NCBI GenBank assembly: GCA_009995045.1
Contig: JAACQG010000008.1
Span: 62,225-126,224, forward strand
DNA from: Alphaproteobacteria bacterium
GTDB taxonomy: Bacteria > Pseudomonadota > Alphaproteobacteria > Micavibrionales > Micavibrionaceae
DNA length: 64,000 nt
Reading direction: 5' to 3'
Shown here: positions 56,530-64,000 of the stretch, piece by piece
How positions within the stretch are numbered: position 1 is the stretch's first letter
Layout of the letters: every line of letters begins with the position of its first letter
Notes under the pieces: generated by a model
Databases searched by the model: none
What the model was told of the DNA's origin: nothing
The model's input: the letters and a program-made list of their open reading frames with translations, nothing else
Made by a program: the position numbers and the translations under genes

Positions 56530-57129
56530 ATGCTTATGCGTTTATTTATACTATCGCTATTTATGCTTTTCTTTACCGCGCCTTATGCACATGCGCAAAT
56601 GAGTTGTTTGAACGCGGATGTAAAAGAAGAGGTTGCGCGTTTGATGCAGCAATCCACCCCTGATTCTGCGCGTGCCAAGGCAACCAAGCAAGTTGAGATC
56701 GGGATTGCAAAAGGCATCGTTAAGCCAGAAAAGAAGAGAGAGCTTGTTGAGGTTGTTGTTGAATATTCGACACGCAAAAATGCGAAATGTGCGATCCCTA
56801 ATCAGCTAAAGGCGCGTGTTTCGAATTCTCTATCGCTGATCCAAGGTGATTGGAAATATTGTGCGGAGGAGGGGTTTGATATCATCATTGATCGTCAATT
56901 CGACGCGCTTAAGGCATCCAATGGGTATGAGATTTTTGAAGGTGTTATCAAGCAACAGATTTCAAGCAATGTTATTCCAGATGCGCGGGCAAAATTTATA
57001 GAGCGTTGGGACGCAAATCCAGGTTTCCGTGAGCGTGTGATTAAAACGGGGTTAGAATTAAACGTGATGTATACCAATAAATGCTCCAATATCCCTGATC
57101 CTATTATGGATATTATTGCTGAATTTTAA
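56530..57129 (+). CDS. Secreted protein of unknown function
   Basis: A 199-aa protein with a signal peptide (residues ~1-22, LFMLFFTAPYAHA-QM), so probably periplasmic. I do not recognise the family. The mature part is mainly helical-looking and has four Cys (MSCLNAD, NAKCAIP, WKYCAEEG, TNKCSNIP), which could form two disulfides. It starts 5 nt after kdsA and may be co-transcribed with it. Confidence 0.72.
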   Translation: MLMRLFILSLFMLFFTAPYAHAQMSCLNADVKEEVARLMQQSTPDSARAKATKQVEIGIAKGIVKPEKKRELVEVVVEYSTRKNAKCAIPNQLKARVSNSLSLIQGDWKYCAEEGFDIIIDRQFDALKASNGYEIFEGVIKQQISSNVIPDARAKFIERWDANPGFRERVIKTGLELNVMYTNKCSNIPDPIMDIIAEF

Positions 57130-57212
57130 GGCTGTGTTGTTAAAAACTGGACTATATGGCGTTGTTTGGGGTATACTAATAATAGTATTTAATATGCAAA
57201 GGATTTGCGTCA

Positions 57213-57695
57213 ATGGCCTTAATTTCGGGAGCTTCAGGATATTTGAACGCCGCGACACTTGCGAATAGTCAAGGTCGCCCCGCTCAGCCTACGACATTGC
57301 TTAGCAATAGTAGCGTTGATATTTTGGACGTTGCGCGAGCGAATGCGCCTAGTAATGGTGTTGGGTTATCCTCTCGGGCGCGCCAATTAAACCAACAATT
57401 TCTCAATTCTACAGCCTCTACATTTAATCAGATATTCTCTCTTGGGCTTGGTTCCAGTGCCTCTATTGAGGGGATGCAGCAGCAAATTTTAGCGTTGCGC
57501 GCTCGCACCCCCACCAGTGCGTTATCTCGCGAAGTTGCTCAAAGTGTTGCTGATGGTAAGGCTAATACAGGCTCTAGCCCTATTGATGAAGCTGTGCAGG
57601 CGGCGGAGAAAGAGGCCAAAGCGGCTTCAGATAGCCTTGCCTCCAGTTCAAGTACATTGACGTCATCGGGGCGTGCGATTGACGCCGAGGCGTAA
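57213..57695 (+). CDS. Protein of unknown function, Ser/Ala-rich
   Basis: 160-aa protein without signal peptide or helix spanning a membrane; not recognised. It has SSVDILDVARANAPSNGVGL (about residues 32-51), then LSSRARQLNQQFLNST and SIEGMQQQILALRARTP. The last 45 residues are low-complexity Ala/Ser/Glu. AAAGGA at 57198-57203 is a good ribosome binding site. An AT-rich 6-bp inverted repeat (ATACTA/TAGTAT, 57173-57188) lies upstream. A terminator-like hairpin follows before eno. Confidence 0.72.
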   Translation: MALISGASGYLNAATLANSQGRPAQPTTLLSNSSVDILDVARANAPSNGVGLSSRARQLNQQFLNSTASTFNQIFSLGLGSSASIEGMQQQILALRARTPTSALSREVAQSVADGKANTGSSPIDEAVQAAEKEAKAASDSLASSSSTLTSSGRAIDAEA

Positions 57696-57729
57696 ATCTC
57701 CTCTTTTCTTTTTCCTTCATAAGCGTTAA

Positions 57730-59046
<1,317 letters not shown>

Positions 59047-59049
59047 GCT

Positions 59050-59289
59050 TTGTCAGGTATCCTCAATGTGCGCGTTACAACACGATCATCAATGAATCGT
59101 GTTGTGCTTGAAGAAGGCGCGGATGGTGAGGTGACTTATAAAGTTTATGTCACTGTTGTGCCCGAGGATGGCAAGGCGAACAAAGCAGTTATAAAGCTGC
59201 TTGCCAAGCATCTTGGTGTGGCAAAGTCGGATTTACGGCTTATTCGGGGTGAGACGTGTCGCGATAAAGTTTTTCAAATTGGATCTTGA
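59050..59289 (+). CDS. DUF167 (YggU) family protein
   Basis: 79-aa protein of the DUF167 family, of unknown function. It starts with TTG at 59050, 3 nt after the eno stop. Family stretches are LNVRVTTRSSMN, VPEDGKANKAVIKLLAKHL and SDLRLIRGETCRDK (the usual form is GxxSRxK, here CRDK). The rare start and the close spacing suggest translation coupled to eno. Confidence 0.85.
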   Translation: MSGILNVRVTTRSSMNRVVLEEGADGEVTYKVYVTVVPEDGKANKAVIKLLAKHLGVAKSDLRLIRGETCRDKVFQIGS

Positions 59290-59312
59290 ATTTTTCTGCT
59301 TTTGAAAAAGGT

Positions 59313-59414
59313 GAGTCATTTGAATCACTTAATGCTAATGTTCTCTTTCTGTACTCATTAAATCATTGAATCGGTTGCATTTTTCGACTTGTCCACAGGA
59401 CTCGTTTGTGATTC
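59313..59414. promoter_or_regulatory. Cluster of five GANTC sites before ftsB
   Basis: GAGTC 59313, GAATC 59322, GAATC 59368, GACTC 59399 and GATTC 59410 lie within 102 bp. GANTC is the CcrM methylation target of alphaproteobacteria, and is expected about once in 256 bp of random sequence. The cluster ends a few bases before the ftsB start. Confidence 0.6.
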
Positions 59415-59423
59415 AATGTGTGT

Positions 59424-59735
59424 ATGAACAGAGTGTTTTCACATCAAGAGCTTTTTAAAGGAAATATGGTGGCCGTTATTGGTCTTATGTTATGCCTTTA
59501 TTTTTCTTACCATGCTGTCTTTGGGCATCGTAGTATTTTGGCGTTAAGTATGTTGGAAACCAGCATTGAAAAAACGGTAGCTGAGCGCGACAACCTTGCT
59601 CATAAGCGACAAATCCTGGAGTATAAAGTGGCATCTATGCGCCCTGATTCTCTTAATCCTGACCTCTTGGAGGAGCGTGCGCGTTTCGTTTTGGGGTATA
59701 AGCGTATGGATGAAGTCGGCGTTTTGAGTAATTAA
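59424..59735 (+). CDS. ftsB: Septum formation initiator, FtsB/DivIC family
   Basis: Bitopic cell-division protein of the FtsQLB complex. About 103 aa: short cytoplasmic N-terminus, one helix (~residues 13-33, MVAVIGLMLCLYFSYHAVFG), a coiled coil (~40-70, SIEKTVAERDNLAHKRQILEY) and LLEERARFVLGYKR. Start at ATG 59424; GTG 59418 in frame is possible. No good ribosome binding site is visible. The eno-ftsB-pdhA order supports the call. Confidence 0.88.
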   Translation: MNRVFSHQELFKGNMVAVIGLMLCLYFSYHAVFGHRSILALSMLETSIEKTVAERDNLAHKRQILEYKVASMRPDSLNPDLLEERARFVLGYKRMDEVGVLSN

Positions 59736-59796
59736 ATTACAAAAACATGCGATTTCCGATCATTTCTCTTCTTTTCCTTTAAAATCAACATGTTGC

Positions 59797-59819
59797 ACCG
59801 CACAAATCTGCGGTTTTTT
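59797..59819 (+). terminator. Rho-independent terminator after ftsB
   Basis: ACCGCA (59797-59802) pairs with TGCGGT (59809-59814) over a 6-nt loop, followed by a T-run to 59819. It separates eno-ftsB from the pdh operon. Confidence 0.85.
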
Positions 59820-59832
59820 CTGGTTTGTGTCT

Positions 59833-59866
59833 CGAAATTATCGTACAAACTTGAAATATAGTTTCG
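59833..59866. promoter_or_regulatory. Inverted repeat upstream of pdhA
   Basis: CGAAATTAT (59833-59841) and ATAGTTTCG (59858-59866) are inverted with one G-U-type mismatch and a 16-bp spacer, 31 bp before the pdhA ATG and just after the terminator. It may be an operator or part of a leader hairpin for pdh; AGGTGAGG before the ATG is the ribosome binding site. Confidence 0.4.
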
Positions 59867-59896
59867 TGACAGAATTCAGGTGAGGAAAAAATTCCT

Positions 59897-60940
59897 ATGG
59901 CAAAGTCTAATACCAGCAAAAAATCCAATGATAAGGGTGTTAAAAAACCCAACGTGAAAAGCGGTTCAAATTCGAAGGCTGATCCTTCGGTTGAGGATCT
60001 TCAAAAGCTTTATCGTGATATGTTGCTTATTCGTCGTTTTGAAGAAAAAGCGGGTCAATTATACGGTATGGGCTTGATTGGCGGGTTCTGCCATCTTTAC
60101 ATCGGTCAAGAAGCCGTTGTTACAGGGATTTCATCCGTTCAGGAGCCTCAGGATACTGTTGTAACGTCTTATCGTGATCATGCGCATATGTTGGCGTGTG
60201 ATATGGACCCGAAAGGCATTATGGCCGAGCTTACGGGGCGTGAAGGTGGATATTCCCGTGGTAAGGGCGGTTCAATGCATATGTTTTCGAAAGAGAAGGG
60301 CTTTTTCGGCGGGCATGGTATTGTTGGCGCGTCTACGGCGATTGGGACTGGTTTGGGCTTTGCGCATAAATATAAGGGCGATAACGGGGTTGCGGTTGCC
60401 TATATGGGTGATGGCGCATCGAACCAGGGGCAGGTTGCTGAATGTTATAACATGGCCGCGCTATGGGATTTGCCTGTGTTGTTCGTGATTGAGAATAACC
60501 AATACGGCATGGGAACATCGGTAAAGCGCTCATCGGCGGGGACATTGTATCGCCGTGGTGAAGGATACGGCATTCCGGGTGAGCAGGTTGACGGCATGGA
60601 TGTGTTCTCCGTTCAAGATGCGGCGCGTCAGGCGCTTGATTATATCCGTACGGGCAATGGGCCGTATATCTTAGAGGTTCTTACTTATCGTTATCGTGGG
60701 CATTCTATGTCTGATCCTGCGAAATATCGTTCGAAAGACGAGGTCAAGACTATGAAGGATGATCGCGATCCGATTACAGCGATTAAAGATATGCTCCAAG
60801 GGAAAGGCGTTGAAGAGGCCGAGATCAAGGAAATTGATAAAGAAATTAAAGCCATCATTGCGGAGGCTGCGGAATTTGCGCAAGAAAGCCCAGAACCGCA
60901 TGAAGATGAGCTTTGGACAGATGTTTTGGTGGAGGTTTAG
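59897..60940 (+). CDS. pdhA: Pyruvate dehydrogenase E1 component subunit alpha
   Basis: Thiamine-diphosphate subunit that decarboxylates pyruvate. 347 aa with a Lys/Asn/Ser-rich N-terminal tail of ~30 residues. Motifs: RRFEEKAGQLYGMGLIGGF, SYRDHAHMLA, GKGGSMHMFS, and the TPP motif GDGASNQGQVAECYNMAA through ENNQYGMGTS. The phosphorylation-loop-like YRGHSMSDPAKYRS is also present. 3 nt upstream of pdhB. Confidence 0.97.
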   Translation: MAKSNTSKKSNDKGVKKPNVKSGSNSKADPSVEDLQKLYRDMLLIRRFEEKAGQLYGMGLIGGFCHLYIGQEAVVTGISSVQEPQDTVVTSYRDHAHMLACDMDPKGIMAELTGREGGYSRGKGGSMHMFSKEKGFFGGHGIVGASTAIGTGLGFAHKYKGDNGVAVAYMGDGASNQGQVAECYNMAALWDLPVLFVIENNQYGMGTSVKRSSAGTLYRRGEGYGIPGEQVDGMDVFSVQDAARQALDYIRTGNGPYILEVLTYRYRGHSMSDPAKYRSKDEVKTMKDDRDPITAIKDMLQGKGVEEAEIKEIDKEIKAIIAEAAEFAQESPEPHEDELWTDVLVEV

Positions 60941-60943
60941 ATT

Positions 60944-62380
60944 ATGCCAACGAATATTTTAATGCCGGCGTTGTCGCCGACGATGACTGAAGGAACTTTG
61001 GCCAAATGGTTGAAGAATGAAGGCGATAGCGTTGAATCGGGTGATGTGATTGCCGAGATTGAAACGGATAAAGCCACGATGGAAGTTGAAGCCGTTGATG
61101 AGGGTACGATTGGTAAGATCGTTATTGCCGAGGGCACAGAGAATGTTGCAGTGAATGAGATTATTGCTGTTCTTTTGGAAGAGGGTGAGAGCGCCGACGA
61201 TATTGGCGATGTTAGTAAAGATGCTCCTGTTTCCACACCAAAAGCCGATAGCGCGGACAGTGAGCCGGATGTGAAACCGCAAAGCGATGCTAGCGCCGAG
61301 CAACATGACGGTAAAGAAATTGAGAATCGCGATATCCTCTATGCGCAAGGCGTTGTGATTGAGCCGCCACCATTTGATGAGGCAAGTTTTACCGAGACCA
61401 AAGAAATGACGGTGCGTGTTGCGCTTCGTGATGCAATGGCCGAGGAAATGCGCCGCGATGATACGGTTTATTTAATGGGCGAAGAGGTTGCGGAATATAA
61501 CGGGGCTTATAAGGTATCCGAAGGGTTGCTTGATGAGTTCGGCGCAAAGCGCATCATTGACACGCCGATTACCGAGCATGGATTTGCGGGTATGGCTGTT
61601 GGTTCGGCGATGAATGGTTTGAAGCCGATTGTAGAATTTATGACTTGGAATTTTGGCATGCAGGCGATTGACCATGTGCTTAACTCCGCGGGTAAGACGC
61701 TTTATATGGCGGGTGGTCAGCTTGGTTGTTCCATGGTGTTCCGCGGCCCCAATGGCGCGGCGAGCCGTGTGGGTGCGCAGCATTCACAATGTTATGCATC
61801 ATGGTATGCGCATGTGCCGGGTTTGAAGGTTGTTGCACCATGGTCTGGCGCGGATGCGAAGGGGCTTATGAAGGCGGCTATTCGTGATCCTAACCCTGTG
61901 GTTTTCCTTGAAAATGAAATGCTCTATGGCGCGACTCATGAGGTGCCAACGGATGAGGATTTTGTTATTCCATTGGGACGGGCGAAAATTGAGCGTTCGG
62001 GTTCGGATGTTACGATTGTTGCGTTTTCGATTATGGTTGGAAAGGCTCTTGAGGCGGCTGCAAAGCTCGCGGAGGAGGGGATTGATGCGGAGGTTATCAA
62101 TCTGCGTACCATTCGTCCGCTTGATCGTTATACCATTTTGGAAAGTGTGAAGAAGACAAACCGCATTGTGACATGTGAAGAAGGTTGGGCGTTCTCAGGG
62201 ATCGGGGCGGAGATTGCCGCGTTGATTGGTGAGCATGCGTTTGATTATCTTGACGCGCCGCTTGCCCGTGTGACGGCGGCGGATGTGCCATTGCCATATG
62301 CGGCGAATTTAGAAGCTCTCGCACTGCCACAAGCGGAGCATATTGTTAAAGCAGCGAAGAAGGTTTGTTATGCCGATTAA
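60944..62380 (+). CDS. pdhB: Pyruvate dehydrogenase E1 component subunit beta with lipoyl domain
   Basis: Second half of the alpha2beta2 E1. 478 aa: an N-terminal lipoyl domain (residues ~1-80, lipoyl Lys in ETDKATMEV), an Ala/Asp/Ser linker, then the transketolase-like core (~145-478) with [35 protein letters not shown] and [18 protein letters not shown]. The lipoylated E1 beta is known in alphaproteobacteria. Its lipoyl region is nearly the same in DNA as that of pdhC. Confidence 0.97.
   Translation: MPTNILMPALSPTMTEGTLAKWLKNEGDSVESGDVIAEIETDKATMEVEAVDEGTIGKIVIAEGTENVAVNEIIAVLLEEGESADDIGDVSKDAPVSTPKADSADSEPDVKPQSDASAEQHDGKEIENRDILYAQGVVIEPPPFDEASFTETKEMTVRVALRDAMAEEMRRDDTVYLMGEEVAEYNGAYKVSEGLLDEFGAKRIIDTPITEHGFAGMAVGSAMNGLKPIVEFMTWNFGMQAIDHVLNSAGKTLYMAGGQLGCSMVFRGPNGAASRVGAQHSQCYASWYAHVPGLKVVAPWSGADAKGLMKAAIRDPNPVVFLENEMLYGATHEVPTDEDFVIPLGRAKIERSGSDVTIVAFSIMVGKALEAAAKLAEEGIDAEVINLRTIRPLDRYTILESVKKTNRIVTCEEGWAFSGIGAEIAALIGEHAFDYLDAPLARVTAADVPLPYAANLEALALPQAEHIVKAAKKVCYAD
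60961..61210 (+). repeat. Lipoyl-domain coding repeat, copy 1 (in pdhB)
   Basis: This stretch and 62387-62636 share long identical runs, including a 36-nt identity beginning at the ATG of the [12 protein letters not shown] motif and several 15-25-nt runs around the lipoyl Lys. The likeness is far above what the protein similarity alone would need. Confidence 0.8.
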
Positions 62381-63674
62381 TATTACGATGCCGGCGTTGT
62401 CGCCGACGATGACTGAAGGAACTCTTGCAAAATGGCTTAAGGCCGAGGGCGATAGTGTTGAATCGGGCGATGTGATTGCCGAGATTGAAACAGATAAAGC
62501 CACGATGGAGGTTGAAGCCGTTGACGAGGGTGTGATTGGTAAAATCCTTGTTTCTGAAGGGACAGAAGGCGTTTCCGTGAATGCGGTGATTGCGGTTCTT
62601 TTGGAAGATGGCGAGAGCGCGGACGATATTGGTGATGTTAGCGCGGATGCCCCTAAAGCGCCGCCGAAAGCCGATAGTTCATCTGATGATGCGCCGAAAG
62701 CCGCGGATGCGTCAAAAGGTGATGCGAAACCTACGCCATCCTCTAAAAGCGATGACAAGGATAAGGGCGGGCGCATATTTGCATCGCCTCTCGCAAAACG
62801 TATCGCGGCGGATAAAGGGATTGATCTATCTAATGTGAAGGGATCAGGGCCGCGTGGGCGCATTGTGAAGGCAGATGTTGAGAATGCGAAGGCTGGAAGT
62901 GCTCCTGCGGCTCAGGCTTCTGGTGTGGCTCAAAACGCGCCATTGGCGGGGAATGTTCCTGATGATGCGAAGGTTAATGTGTATGGCATGGCCTATACGG
63001 AGATACCTAATAATAATATTAAGAAGATCACGGCCAAGCGTTTGACCGAAGCGAAATCCGAAATTCCACATTTCTATCTCAGTGTGGATTGTGTTTTGGA
63101 TAATTTGCTTGCGGCGCGTAAGGAGCTTAATGATAAGGCGAATGGTGAGTTTAAACTTTCCGTGAATGATTTTATCGTCAAGGCTTCGGCGATGGCGCTT
63201 AAGGCTTATCCTGCGGCGAATGTGAGTTGGAATGATGATGCGGTGCATCAGTATTATTCATCCGATATATCAGTTGCAGTTGCGACGCCCAATGGTTTGA
63301 TTACACCGATTGTTAAGAACGCCGAGAATAAAGGCTTGCGCGCGATTTCGGATGAGGTCAAAGCCTTGGCAGGGAAAGCGCGTGACGGCAAGCTTAAGCC
63401 GGAAGAGTTTCAGGGCGGGTCGTTCTCGATCTCTAATCTTGGTATGTTCGGCGTCAAGAATTTTGCCGCGATCCTTAATCCTCCGCAAAGCTGTATATTG
63501 GCTGTCGGCGCGGGTGAGCAGGTTCCGCGTGTTGTGAATGGTGAAGTGAAGATCCAGACTGTTATGACTGTCACGTTGTCAACGGATCATCGTTCGGTTG
63601 ATGGGGCGATTGGTGCGGAATGGCTTCAATATTTCAAACAATATATCGAAAACCCAGTCAGCATGCTGGTTTAA
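62370..63674 (+). CDS. pdhC: Pyruvate dehydrogenase E2 (dihydrolipoamide acetyltransferase)
   Basis: Core acetyltransferase of the complex. Start at 62370 ([14 protein letters not shown]), overlapping the pdhB stop in another frame; 434 aa. Lipoyl domain (~1-80, ETDKATMEV), acidic Ala/Asp/Lys linker, peripheral subunit-binding domain (~134-170, [16 protein letters not shown] and GSGPRGRI), a second linker, and the catalytic domain (~210-434) ending in [17 protein letters not shown] with the active-site His. Confidence 0.97.
   Translation: MPINITMPALSPTMTEGTLAKWLKAEGDSVESGDVIAEIETDKATMEVEAVDEGVIGKILVSEGTEGVSVNAVIAVLLEDGESADDIGDVSADAPKAPPKADSSSDDAPKAADASKGDAKPTPSSKSDDKDKGGRIFASPLAKRIAADKGIDLSNVKGSGPRGRIVKADVENAKAGSAPAAQASGVAQNAPLAGNVPDDAKVNVYGMAYTEIPNNNIKKITAKRLTEAKSEIPHFYLSVDCVLDNLLAARKELNDKANGEFKLSVNDFIVKASAMALKAYPAANVSWNDDAVHQYYSSDISVAVATPNGLITPIVKNAENKGLRAISDEVKALAGKARDGKLKPEEFQGGSFSISNLGMFGVKNFAAILNPPQSCILAVGAGEQVPRVVNGEVKIQTVMTVTLSTDHRSVDGAIGAEWLQYFKQYIENPVSMLV
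62387..62636 (+). repeat. Lipoyl-domain coding repeat, copy 2 (in pdhC)
   Basis: Direct repeat partner of 60961-61210, about 1.4 kb apart; see that entry. The copies differ mostly at third codon positions. Confidence 0.8.
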
Positions 63675-63686
63675 GGAGATTTCCTC

Positions 63687-64000
63687 ATGATGAACAGGCG
63701 ACCAATCGTAGGTGTGATGGGATCTCATGATCAAGATTGGGAAGATTATGCTGACCCCGTTGGGGATTTGCTTGCGCGTCGTGGGTTTAACCTTTTAACG
63801 GGCGCAGGCGGCGGCGTTATGACGGTTGTTGCGCGCTCCTTTACGCAGGTGGATGATCGCGAGGGTGTTGCCATCGGTATTTTGCCTGCGGTTGATTATA
63901 AGGGGCAAAAATTAGACGTTGAGGCTTATCCTAATCCGTATATCGAAGTGCCAATGATCACGCCTTTATCGGCCAAAGCGCAGAGCGACGCCATGCCGTT
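63687..64000 (+). CDS. LOG-family-like Rossmann protein (5' part)
   Basis: The frame starts at ATG 63687 (or 63690) after AAGGAG and runs off the right edge; about 104 residues are visible. RPIVGVMGSHDQDWEDYADPVG is the start of a Rossmann fold, and FNLLTGAGGGVMTVVARSF has the GGGxM motif of LOG / MoCo-carrier-like (TIGR00725-type) proteins, whose characterised relatives cleave or bind nucleotides. The pdh E3 gene lpd, normally after pdhC, is not in view. Confidence 0.75.
   Translation, partial: MMNRRPIVGVMGSHDQDWEDYADPVGDLLARRGFNLLTGAGGGVMTVVARSFTQVDDREGVAIGILPAVDYKGQKLDVEAYPNPYIEVPMITPLSAKAQSDAMP

Noticed and set aside
60944-61200. Lipoyl domain on E1 beta as a possible assembly error or misjoined fusion
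   Set aside because: Lipoylated E1 beta is established for alphaproteobacterial pyruvate dehydrogenase, and the frame and linker are intact.
60961-62636. Direct repeats as a CRISPR or mobile element
   Set aside because: Only two copies of ~250 bp, both within coding frames for lipoyl domains, with no spacers, inverted ends or transposase.

Overview
The window is chromosomal DNA of an alphaproteobacterium of moderate base composition (by eye a little under 50% GC, with frequent gcg alanine codons). The evidence is gene order and gene type: nuo - birA - coaX - RNase J - DUF1467 - proS - lolCD - dnaE; the rpsB - tsf - pyrH - frr - uppS - cdsA - dxr - rseP - bamA - skp - lpxD - fabZ - lpxA - lpxI - lpxB block followed by gltA/gltX/comEC/lexA/trp; and pyrG - kdsA - eno - ftsB - pdhABC with a lipoyl domain on the E1 beta subunit. 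A GTTC-N7-GTTC LexA box and a cluster of GANTC sites also fit the class. The exact order or family cannot be fixed from the sequence alone; a Rhodospirillales/Micavibrionales-like lineage is only a guess. I saw no rRNA, tRNA, CRISPR array, insertion sequence or prophage.

Layout. 1-1741 (minus): 5' part of purL of the long, PurS-fused type. 1833-12561 (plus): nuoG, H, I, J, K, L, M, N; nuoA-F are not here, and three non-nuo ORFs sit inside the run. 12565-20109: birA, coaX, rnj, two small genes, a type 3 (archaeal/eukaryotic-like) proS, and the LolCD lipoprotein exporter. 20143-23565: dnaE. 23630-24622: an MpaB/DUF2236-type protein, then a 426-bp spacer with a possible 16-codon gene, a terminator and the rpsB promoter. 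25049-39709: translation, isoprenoid, phospholipid, outer-membrane assembly and lipid A genes. 39728-52680: mostly minus-strand gltA, gltX, lexA, trpC, trpD, trpG, trpE and ppiD, with comEC and a divergent polysaccharide deacetylase on the plus strand. 52771-64000 (plus): tpiA, secG, pyrG, kdsA, two unknown genes, eno, a DUF167 gene, ftsB, pdhA, pdhB, pdhC and the start of a LOG-like gene.

How the genes work together: the first block makes the membrane and part of the peripheral arm of respiratory complex I. The rpsB-lpxB block couples protein synthesis with envelope building (undecaprenyl-PP, CDP-diacylglycerol, BamA, Skp, lipid A), and kdsA supplies Kdo for the same lipopolysaccharide. The last block feeds glycolysis (tpiA, eno) into pyruvate dehydrogenase and, with gltA, the TCA cycle.

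Most of the window is ordinary core genome; no clearly new system is evident. The points most worth a second look are the non-orthologous proS in a conserved slot, the truncated nuo run with inserted genes, five GANTC sites before ftsB, a terminator-like hairpin that covers the eno ribosome binding site, and the tiny basic ORF ahead of rpsB.
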